A stretch of 37,273 bases of DNA from Priapulus caudatus (lineage: Eukaryota; Priapulida; Priapulimorpha; Priapulimorphida; Priapulidae). Of this stretch, positions 29,700-37,273 are shown one piece after another; positions within the stretch are counted from its first letter, which is position 1; every line of letters starts with the position of its first letter. The stretch is from positions 1-37,273 of the forward strand of contig NW_014579097.1 of assembly GCF_000485595.1 (NCBI RefSeq), in the 5' to 3' direction. The notes beneath the pieces are model-generated. The model was not told the origin of the DNA. It saw only the letters and a list, made by a program, of their open reading frames with translations, and made no database searches. Both the position numbers and the translations under genes were made by a program.

Positions 29700-30405
29700 T
29701 GCGGTAGCACTCCACGCCCGGGGAATAGCAACATCCGTATTGGATTGTTTGAGCAAGAGGTTGAAAGCTTGTTTCGCCGCTAAAATAACGTCACAGACTC
29801 GCAGTGGATCTGGATCGATCTGGATCTGAATAGTTTACTGCATTGGTTTACTGCGTAGAAACAGTGACGTCAGTCGGTACATGCACAGTTTACTGTGTAG
29901 CGTTTTGTGTCTCTCTGCGACACCTGAGGGCGCCACCTGACAATACGCAGTAACGAGCGGTTTACCGGAGGGTTTACGGATGGGATTCGATCAGCGACTT
30001 TTCATACTTGACGCTCGCGCTGTACTCGCTAGTCTATTCAGTCATATTTGAAATAAGATTTTCGGATGTGCTATGTATATTACGACACTGTGACGTCATT
30101 TAGCGACGAAACAAGCTCAACCAATAGCAGCGCTCACTACAGCCCTATGTTCTTGATTGACATAGGAAAAAAAATCACGCCCGCGGCGACCCCTTCTAAA
30201 ATTGATCACTATAACCTAACCACAAAAAAAGTTTGGCGCTTTTGTCCGCCATGTAAATATTTTGACCTATTTTGACCCTAAGGCCCCTAGCTAGTGTGGG
30301 CACTGCCGTACTTGAGACAGTAAGATAAGTCTGCAGCGCATATACGTAGTGTGGCTGCCGTTAATATGTCATTTTCGGAGGTTAATCAATGTGGGAACCG
30401 ATCTA
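29700..30405. other. Intergenic, no gene found
   Basis: Contains 'tctggatcgatctggatctg' and two 'cagtttactg(c/t)gt'-type words (29835-29900). The small ORF at 30066-30275 (plus) has no recognisable domain and no copy elsewhere in the window. Confidence 0.45.
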
Positions 30406-30409
30406 TAGT

Positions 30410-30513
30410 CCTACGGGTCGTTGGTCCTACGGGTCGTTGGTCCTACGGGTCGTTGGTCCTACGGGTCGTTGGTCCTACGGGTCGTTGGTCCTACGGGTCG
30501 TTGGTCCTACGGT
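30410..30513 (+). repeat. 16-bp tandem repeat, six copies plus a partial
   Basis: Unit 'ggtcctacgggtcgtt' repeated without variation from about 30410, ending in 'ggtcctacgg'. Since 16 is not a multiple of 3, all frames read the same peptide series (GPTGRWSYGSLVLRV), which explains the overlapping ORFs at 30351-30628. There are no spacers, so it is not CRISPR-like. Confidence 0.95.
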
Positions 30514-30705
30514 TATTAGTAAGAGGGGTAGAGTGCACGTCCAATTTTTTGTAAATCACATTTTTTTTATTTTTTTTTTATTATATTTTTATTTTTTATT
30601 AATCAACTTTTCTAAGAAACGTTATTAAAACGTTACTGAATAATGTTCTGCTAACCTAAAAGAAACATTTCCAACATTCAAGGAACATAACTTTGTTAGC
30701 TGGGA

Positions 30706-30852
30706 TACTATAGTAATACACATATACATATTAAATGTGTATGTTATATAACTATGTTATGTTATATACCCTCAGTGGCGTCACAAGGGGGTGCGGAATG
30801 CACTGGGTGACACCATCAAATGGGTTGACATCAAAATAACTCTTTTAGCTTA
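30706..30852 (+). repeat. Dispersed direct repeat, copy 1
   Basis: About 147 bases (tactatagtaatacacatatac...tcagtggcgtcacaagggggtgcgg...ttttagctta) recur at 31160-31309 with short indels. The 'cagtggcgtcac..gggggtgcggaatg' core resembles a DNA-transposon terminus, though no opposite end was found. Confidence 0.8.
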
Positions 30853-31159
30853 AAGGGACTGCGTACAGGTTTCTTAGAAGAAAAAAACTTGCATTTTACC
30901 TCAACAACTTTAACAGAAAGTCCTGTCGCCTGTCCAGTTCTGGAAATTTGTGCAGCACACGCACGTACTATTCTTGGCAATCATGCCATTGCTGTAGGCC
31001 TCCTCCAAAATCTTGGTCTGTCCAGCATTGAACACAGTTTTCAGTGATGATCGCTGTGGTGGTCGTGTTATTGAAAACATACAGAGTAGAACAGTGATTA
31101 ATTACAATTTTCAGCCACAATTTGTAGTGATGTCAAGAAGTGAAACACCGAATGTAACC
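30853..31159. other. Spacer between the direct repeats, no gene identified
   Basis: Holds a possible decayed coding remnant of about 200 bases (30905-31120), but no continuous frame and no domain I can name. Confidence 0.35.
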
Positions 31160-31309
31160 TACTATAGTAATACACATATACATATTAAATGTGTATGTTA
31201 TATAACTATGTTATGTTATATACCCTCGATCAGTGGCGTCACTGGGGGTGCGGAATGAACCGGGTGACACCATCAGAGGAGGTGACACCAAAATAACTCG
31301 TTTAGCTTA
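31160..31309 (+). repeat. Dispersed direct repeat, copy 2
   Basis: Second copy of 30706-30852. It has 'gatcagtggcgtcactgggggtgcggaatg' where copy 1 has 'cagtggcgtcacaagggggtgcggaatg', and ends in 'taactcgtttagctta'. Confidence 0.8.
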
Positions 31310-31762
31310 ATGTTAAAATAAACAGTTTTGATGTAGTTCCTAAAGGTTTTCTCTTCTAATTCTATTGTTTTCTTACCGAATTTTCATTTTAACCACGTAA
31401 AACTATGTAAATATCAAGAGGCAGTGGCTGGAGGTACGACAGCCGTCTCTCCAATTTACGAGGCTGCAGGTACGGCAGTCCATTAATTTGCTTTCCCACA
31501 AACAAGACAAAGATGGTGGTGGCTAATTCAGACTTCGAAATGCCGTTGGAAATAAATTCACGATTTAAATTTTGGTGAGCTAGAAAACACTCGGATTAGG
31601 TATGAAAACGAACATTATTGTAAACTTTACATTAGAAGATCGTGAACAACTGCCTCAGCCCTCAACCAGTGGCGTAGCCAGAGGGGCGATGGGGGCGGCC
31701 CCCCCTAAGATTTAGAAGGCGAAAAAAATGGGAAATAAAGTAAAAAAAAAAGAAAGTGAGGT

Positions 31763-32222
31763 CAGGCGCGCCGGAAGCAGTTTTGGATTGGGGGGGCAAA
31801 GACCTAAGGGGGCTCACGATTTTTTTTATCGTGTGTGCGTGAGCGCGTGTGCGCGACGTGTGTGCGTGAGCGCGTGTGCGCGACGTGTGTGTGTGCGACG
31901 TGGGTGCGTGAGCGCGTGTGTGCGACGTGGGTGCGTGAGCGCGTGTGTGCGACGTGGGTGCGTGAGCGCGTATGTGCGGCGTGTGTGTGCGGCGTGGGTG
32001 CGTGAGCGCGTGTGTGCGGCGTGAGCGTCAATCACGCAAAGCGCGCAGCGAAAACTTAAAATGGATGTAGAAATTAGTTTTTGAACGTTAGAATTAACAA
32101 CACATTTTATTTGTTCTTTCCCACTCTTTTTTTGGGGAGGGCTTTTTGGTTTTGCCCCCCACTTTTTGGATTGGAGAGGCGGGCGCCCCCCCCCCCTGCC
32201 CCCCCCCCTTCCGGCGCCTCTG
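31763..32222. mobile_element. Nested hAT-like MITE, 460 bp
   Basis: Begins CAGGCGCGCCGGAAG and ends with the complement of CAGAGGCGCCGGAAG. It is flanked by agtgaggt (31755-31762) and agtgagga (32223-32230), matching at 7 of 8 bases. It lies wholly inside the 1205-bp element, so it inserted later. Inside are a GC minisatellite (31830-32028) and long G/C runs; no gene. Confidence 0.75.
31830..32028 (+). repeat. GC-rich minisatellite inside the nested MITE
   Basis: Imperfect units of about 28-30 bases (gcgtgagcgcgtgtgtgcgacgtgg), around six to seven copies. The Cys/Val/Arg-rich ORF at 31728-32024 and the His/Thr-rich ORFs on the minus strand simply translate it. Confidence 0.9.
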
Positions 32223-32879
32223 AGTGAGGAGTTCGAATAAAGAAGATTTTTACAGATGCGTATATAGTTAATAATTAATTCAATTCTGGATGAAAGTATT
32301 GCATGTGTGGTTTGGGGTATTCTGTACCGTGTACCCTACGCACACAATGCGTTAGGATGAACGCGGGACCGGTCGGTAGGCTTGAGAGAGCTGTATTTTC
32401 CCTTCTTGCTTGTATGTACATGGAGCTCGGATGGATAAAATGTGTTCCCCCTTCCCGAGTGTCATCACACACGTTACCAGCACGTATCTTTGTAATGTTA
32501 CATGAATTTTTGTATAAAATGTAATTTGCAAGTGATCGCAAACCTCATCTTCGTGCTATTTCTGTTTGATTGCTTAGCAGACGGTGTTCATGATATTCAT
32601 TATAAGAATCAATACTAGAAATTTATTTAAATGATATCCTTGTTTTGTTAAAATATCTACATCAAAATACTGCTACCTTATTTAAACCAGCAGGACTGTT
32701 TCAAGTCGATAAAACATGCCAACAACATGCACCAAATTGCACCATTAACAACATCAAAATGCCATAAGCTCTCACTCTGGGAGTTGGGATAGCCACCCCC
32801 CCCCCTCGGGCGCTCCGCTCCCTCGAACTCATTGCCGCCCCCCCTTAGATTTAATCCTGGCTACGCCGTTGCCCTCAAC

Positions 32880-33540
32880 TCAAACGAACGCCAATTAAAA
32901 AGGGGCTTCAACGAATGACGGCTGCCGTACCTCCCCCGGAGGGGGCACACCCATTGTTAAACGTACTGGGGACGTGCCGCTGGAAAGGGTATATTTTTCG
33001 AACATCATATATTGGCACAGGGTTATTTAGATACCCACCCATCAAGCTGATATTGGCCCAATAGCGGCCCAATATTGGCAAAACAATATTGGGCCAATAT
33101 CACCAGGCCGATATTGAACCAATATCTGCCTAGATGTTGACAGGAGGACAGGACATAACCAAAGTGTGCAATATTGCAACAGGGTATACTTTTTAGTGCA
33201 GTATATTGGGACAGGGTGTATTTTAGGGCGAAAAGCCGTTAGTGCATGACAGGGTCAGGTTTTCAAGGTCCCTGAGGCACACCCCTACCCAGTTGGCAGT
33301 TCCGAGGCGAGTGACCCCCCCACCCCCCAGGTTACCTCAAGCCGCTATCATCACTATGTATATACTCATAACTGTACATTACGTACGACGGTGCGTAATT
33401 TTAATTTTAATTTTAATTTTGCTAGTTGTTTATGTCACTAATATTGCCATTAAATTCAGTGATATGCGGGAATTACGATTTTAAATTGGCTTTACGATAA
33501 CATTAATACAAAAAAATATTACTAAGGATTCAGTATGGCC
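32880..33540. other. Intergenic; AATATTGGCC repeats
   Basis: At 33046-33125 the words 'atattggcccaatag', 'caatattggcaaaacaatattgggccaatat' and 'gccgatattgaaccaatat' form overlapping palindromes. 'ttttaatttt' repeats occur near 33397-33420. No gene seen. Confidence 0.6.
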
Positions 33541-33587
33541 TGGTACTATAGTGACTATAGTGCCAGTACAGTATAGCTATAGTAGTG

Positions 33588-33672
33588 GGGCGCAAATCCA
33601 CTTTAGGCACCTTAGGTATCACGAGCTGTAGGTGATGCACAGAGTGCACAGAGGTGGATTTGCGCCCAGTGG
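33588..33672. repeat. Mini inverted repeat (possible MITE), 85 bp
   Basis: 'gggcgcaaatccacttt' at 33588 and 'aggtggatttgcgccc' ending at 33669 pair closely around about 50 bases. Flanking 'tagtgg' (left) and 'agtggtac' (right) hint at a short duplication, but I could not fix the ends. Confidence 0.55.
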
Positions 33673-33763
33673 TACTAGGAGGCTACAGGAGGTTTATGGG
33701 GGTGACACCTATGTGAATGTCACCATGCATGCATGCATGAGGCTATAGATACAATAATGTAAC

Positions 33764-33801
33764 CCAGCAAGAGTAGGGTACGTACCAATAGTAGTAAGTT
33801 T

Positions 33802-33865
<64 letters not shown>

Positions 33866-33905
33866 TGTAAGGTAGTAGTACCCTACTCTTGTTGGGTTAC
33901 ATTAT
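33764..33905. mobile_element. MITE-like inverted repeat enclosing an (AGT)n microsatellite
   Basis: ATAATGTAACCCAGCAAGAG onwards (33764-33790) is complementary to 33875-33905 (ggtagtagtaccctactcttgttgggttacattat), with one main mismatch in the first 26 bases. The interior is a TAG run (about 33802-33866). A related single end 'cccctactaatgttgggttaca' lies at 33992-34014. The target duplication is unclear. Confidence 0.7.
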
Positions 33906-34977
33906 AGGCCTACTGTATCTAGCATGAAGCATATCATCATAAGTGACTATGCCTATGGTGACACGTACCAACCCTGGTGACGCTGCTGTATCCCCTACTA
34001 ATGTTGGGTTACAGCCCTTACCTTCTGCATATTCATCTTTGCTAAAGTACGTGGTTTACTTTACAACTAATACAAGGTTTATTCTGCTAATTTTGCGCGC
34101 CGAGTGGTCGTCGTGGAGGAAATGACGTCTCAGTACGGCATGTTGGGATATGCGATAATGATGTTTCTCGCGAATCGATTCACGCGGTATCATCGAGAGA
34201 AACGTAACACATAATAATAAAAGATCTTTTGTCACACGCATATAGCGCGTGAACTGCGCGCAGGTCTCGCGCATTGTGCGTGTGAATTGCTGTGAACCGG
34301 GTGCTTATACACGCCGCAAGGAAGTCAGATCTTTCAGAACATCAGCGACTAGCGAGGTAGGTGCGGGAAGACATCAACTCAAACCAAAAAAACAATTACA
34401 TATATGCGCAGCCAAACGTACCACTAGTAAAGGGCATGAGGCACAGAGACACCAATAAAGACATAATATATATAGGTGCATAGAAATATAGTGACAAGAT
34501 GTCGTAAACTGCGAGTGTTCGCCTAATAGTGTTTTTTCGTCTATAGGATAGAGTTTAGTTTCGATTGTTTCTGCCGCGTGCAGGTCGCTGTTGATAGAAC
34601 GGAAGGCGTACAAGCCTGACTCGCTGATGACAGACCGGTTAATGGCGCGTGCCATGGCTTCACACGCAGAGTAAATATTTTTTCCTCTAATAAACCTGCA
34701 GTAGACCTATCCGCATGGTGTGACTGAAAGACAACGCAAGCCAATCATCGTGTGGCGAGGCATCCTAAAAGGCAATGGCTGGCTACAAAGTGTCGCAAGT
34801 CGACGTTTTTTTTGCGTGCACGCGTACGTATAGAACACATAATCGGGTCTAGCTTAACTGACTTAGCTTAGACTTAACAATATCTACTATAATACACGAA
34901 GGCGTGGGTATCTCGCTCGATCAGACGGACATTTCAGTTTCAGAGTTTTCACTAATTGGAAGGATCTATTATTTGTA
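33906..34977. other. Intergenic, no gene identified
   Basis: Only short ORFs without domains (34056-34274 minus, 34374-34655 minus and similar). A perfect-looking palindromic word 'ttctcgcgaatcgattcacgcggtatcatcgagagaa' lies near 34167-34202, its outer bases self-complementary. No promoter or tRNA recognised. Confidence 0.4.
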
Positions 34978-35415
34978 ACCCCCGAACAAAGTTCGTGGGG
35001 ATACTATGGTGTTAGGCATCGTCGCCGCCGGTCCGCGCCGCGCCCCGCCGCCGCCGCGCCCCGCCGCCGCCGCCGCAGAGATTTCCTGTGAACGCCTCTA
35101 CCGGCTGCAGTTCTTCTCGGCATCATCTTCAAATTTCGCATGAAGCGTGGCTCGGAGCCACACCTTGGAACGTACATACCCACCGTACCCCCCGTGCCGT
35201 TGTCGAATATTACTAGAACCTGTAACTTCTACACTTTACCGCATTGTCATGAAATTCTATTTGTATTTAAAATTTATATATTAAATTTAATATTAGCTCA
35301 TTATAAAATTTGTATTTAAATTATATTTAAACTTTATGATTGTCGATCAATATATATATATACATATATACATACATAACGCACTTTTCGATGCCAAATT
35401 TGAAGATGATCCGAG
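34978..35415. repeat. Probable dispersed repeat: CCCCGAACaaaGTTCGTGGGG start, GCC tract, inverted 'catcatcttcaaatt' words
   Basis: The small hairpin 'ccccgaacaaagttcgtgggg' (34980-35000) is followed by 'atactatgg' and a CCGCCG-rich tract (35022-35080). 'catcatcttcaaatttcg' (35122-35139) recurs inverted as 'ccaaatttgaagatgatccg' (35395-35414). The pattern suggests a mobile or foldback repeat found elsewhere in the genome, which I cannot confirm here. Confidence 0.45.
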
Positions 35416-36452
35416 ATCGTCGCTAAAAACTACCACCATGGTCACTGCGACCTTTATTGTCACCTTTACACTTTGATCTATGATCATTTTCTCTTCCGCT
35501 CTCATAACTCAGCCCCTAATTATCTAGCGCGACCAAACTTGGTATCCTTACACCATGCGTGGGAGAAGCGTCTGTCGCATTACCAAAACCACCAACTGCC
35601 CTTGACCTTAGTGTGACCTTCACCGTCGACGCACATCTGAGGCCACGACAGATTGTCTAACAAACTTTGCTCTTTGGTGAGCTTATTTAACGTTTACCTG
35701 CCTGTCTAACGTCCTTACAGAGATATTCCATTCATACTAGATCACGGGGGATACATGTAGTTGGCGACAACTGCTCGTTTCTAGTTTTTAAATACGATCT
35801 AGCTTGCTTAATATTGATTGTGATTCCACTTGTAGCCGACGAATTATTTTGAGTGTTGCCGTGGAATAATTAGATGCACATGCGAGAGTACATCGTGATA
35901 TACGTGGAGAATAAATTCTATCGTCGACTGTAAATAGATTTACTAAACAATTTTAGGCGGAAGAATCCAATTTTACTGATTTTCTAAACCAGATTACAAT
36001 GGATTATGACATACAATGGTAACCACGTACAAGTGCAACGTTTTGAAATCTATAACGTAGATGTATAATTAAGACCGTCCCACAGCGTTTTAGTTATTAC
36101 ACGCAGAACTGCAATCAAGTACGCACGTACGTACGTAACCACGTACACGCAAGCACGGAAACACACATACACACACACGCACAAGCACACACGCACGCGC
36201 AAGTACTCCCGCACGCACATTCACACGGAAAAGCTCAAGACTCTGATATATATCTTAAACTGTGAGTTGATTACTCCCGGCATTGATTTTAAAGTGTTCG
36301 AGAGATATCCGACATTTCTTATAGTTCACTACGACAATCAAACTGGAATTTAACTACATGAGTTGTAACTTCTGTACTACACAGGAGATGCCTGCTCTAC
36401 CTGCAAATGTAGAGCAGTGCCAATAACGTGTACACATCATGTGATAATTATT
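35416..36452. other. Intergenic, no gene found
   Basis: Contains 'gcccttgaccttagtgtgaccttcacc' near 35598, a 'tgaccttgacctt'-type word, and a CA/ACGT-rich low-complexity tract at 36118-36225. No coding frame with recognisable domains was seen. Confidence 0.5.
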
Positions 36453-36545
36453 TTCGAATAAATCAGATTGGATTGTGTTGGATTGGATTGGATTGGATAT
36501 TGGATTGGATATGATATTCAATTGGATTAGATTAAATTAAAATAA
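36453..36545 (+). repeat. GATTG pentanucleotide tandem repeat
   Basis: 'gattggattg' units with occasional 'gatat' variants from about 36466 to 36525, decaying into 'attagattaaattaaaataaattag'. A second low-complexity AT region continues to about 36560. Confidence 0.9.
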
Positions 36546-36852
36546 ATTAGATTATGCTAGAAAATAGCAGTTTTGATTACTAGATATAGCTAGTTACTAG
36601 GTTTAGCCAACAAATTGAGTTTTTGATTAAGAGCATTAGATGACACTCTGAAATTAGCACACGTAGAAATTAAATCAAGAGATTTTAAGGAATCAGTACG
36701 TTGAACCACTTTCTCATCAATGATTTTTCACACTTTAGTAGTCAAGGTGTCTAGTCAATATAACTGCCACAATAGAAGACAATGTAAAGACCATTTTGAC
36801 TTACTATAAATGATATATTTTGCGCCTTTGAATATCCCATGGCTAACAGCCG
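36546..36852. other. 3' flank of the PAN-like gene, no other gene
   Basis: AT-rich sequence downstream (minus strand) of the stop codon at 36853. No feature beyond short AT words was seen. Confidence 0.4.
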
Positions 36853-37273
36853 TTAATTTATCGCACACAAATATTCCTGATCCGCTAAAAAAGTGTATGT
36901 AGCGTTCACAGCTGCGTGACAGATATAGCATGTGCTAATCAAGTTGTCGAAACCAATTATGACGCAATCGGGATCTGCAGAACAATGAGATGCACATTTA
37001 TGGATTTTATTTGGGAGATTGGGCAATACCAATGTCTTTACCACTTCCACTGCGTAGGTGATAACACTGGGATCTTGTATGCGGGTATAACTCATCGAAG
37101 ATCTTTCCATAAGACAGGTTAACGGTGGCATGGTTGTAGTAGGTTGCGTCAGGCCTGTATCAGTCTGATCGGCTGTAGTCATGGCTGCTGTGGTCACGGC
37201 GCCTGTGGTCACGGCGTCTGTGGTCACGGCTCCTGTGGTCACGGCGTCTGTGGTCACGGCTCCTGTGGTCACG
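36853..37273 (-). CDS. Thr-rich/mucin-like protein with C-terminal PAN/Apple-like domain (partial, 3' exon)
   Basis: The frame is open to the right window edge, so its beginning lies outside; the first ATG inside the window is unlikely to be the start. The visible N-terminal 40 residues are five-residue units (VTTGA/VTTDA), encoded by a 15-base repeat alternating in 30-base pairs, a likely O-glycosylated stalk. After a Pro/Thr stretch, C53, C93, C97, C103, C115, C118 and C136 are spaced like a PAN/Apple module (C93-X3-C97-X5-C103, then the IIGF and CYIC strands). It ends six bases past C136. PAN domains bind proteins or sugars outside the cell, so a secreted or surface protein is likely. An intron upstream cannot be excluded. 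Domain assignment is by Cys pattern only. Confidence 0.65.
   Translation of the reverse strand, partial: VTTGAVTTDAVTTGAVTTDAVTTGAVTTAAMTTADQTDTGLTQPTTTMPPLTCLMERSSMSYTRIQDPSVITYAVEVVKTLVLPNLPNKIHKCASHCSADPDCVIIGFDNLISTCYICHAAVNATYTFLADQEYLCAIN
37185..37273 (-). repeat. 15-base coding minisatellite (VTT[GD]A)
   Basis: Units 'cctgtggtcacggcg'/'tctgtggtcacggct' alternate, so the true period is 30 bases with 15-base halves. It runs off the window edge, so the copy number of this stalk is unknown. Confidence 0.9.

Larger units (their letters stand above)
31667..32871. mobile_element. Non-autonomous hAT-like element, 1205 bp, with 8-bp target duplication
   Basis: The left end CAGTGGCGTAGCCAG and right end (complement CAACGGCGTAGCCAG) form terminal inverted repeats, and both continue into G-rich/'ctaagatt' versus 'aatctaag' segments. 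CCCTCAAC occurs immediately before (31659-31666) and after (32872-32879), an exact 8-bp duplication as made by hAT transposases. No transposase frame lies inside. A second element is nested within it. Confidence 0.85.

Noticed and set aside
30410-30513. CRISPR-like array
   Set aside because: The 16-base units are directly adjacent, with no spacers, and the genome is animal.
31728-32024. Cys/Val/Ala/Arg-rich 98-codon ORF
   Set aside because: Translation of the minisatellite inside the nested MITE.
34167-34202. Palindromic stretch as a regulatory operator
   Set aside because: No gene lies next to it and the pairing is imperfect; nothing supports a function.

Overview
The window looks like non-vertebrate animal nuclear DNA, most likely a marine invertebrate; I cannot name the species. 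The reasons are a single-exon rhodopsin-family GPCR, BEL/Pao retrotransposon remains, hAT-like non-autonomous DNA elements with 8-bp target duplications, vertebrate-type (TTAGGG)n repeats inside the sequence, long microsatellites and a mucin-like/PAN-domain exon. There is no bacterial operon structure, no recognisable tRNA or rRNA gene and no CRISPR array. Only two regions can be defended as host protein-coding: a full-length GPCR (17418-18413, minus) and the end of a Thr-rich/PAN-like gene at the right edge (36853-37273, minus, partial).

Layout. (1) 1-4321: a satellite built on a 13-15-base 'gatactttccacc' word and a 141-210-base higher-order unit. It lies in one orientation at 1-540 and in the other from 1290, around a GTCGC-rich centre, and carries DNA-transposon ends at 2080-2277. 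(2) 4690-25404: a block of rearranged copies of a few modules. These are a GPCR 5' part, a ~1.7-kb LTR, a BEL/Pao gag-pol body, a ~54-bp-arm hairpin with interstitial TTAGGG repeats, and two repeat modules here called A1 and A2. Read as sense GPCR fragment - LTR - gag-pol - hairpin - TTAGGG - A2rc - A1rc, the module order occurs on the plus strand at 6180-12735 and on the minus strand at 25290-18555, so the two form a ~6.6-kb inverted duplication. A third BEL body (12774-16558) and the intact GPCR lie between the arms. (3) 25405-28322: AT-rich DNA, a (TA)n tract, another A2 copy and a dense TACTAG palindrome field ending in the hairpin/TTAGGG module. (4) 28323-36852: mostly non-coding DNA with an interstitial telomere tract, a 16-bp tandem repeat, a nested pair of hAT-like elements with readable target duplications (31659-32879) and several small inverted-repeat elements. 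(5) 36853-37273: the PAN-like gene.

The BEL copies share defects. The retropepsin region appears to lack its DTG/DSG active site in all three, and pol stops at the same point, before RNase H and integrase, where the hairpin begins. This suggests that one already defective copy, inserted in a GPCR gene, was duplicated together with its flanks. Patches with many one-base indels in repeat copies, single Ns at 4691 and 25404 and a 25-N gap at 12749-12773 mean some junctions and frameshifts may be assembly error rather than biology. Module boundaries given here come from reading by eye and are approximate to a few bases unless stated as exact.
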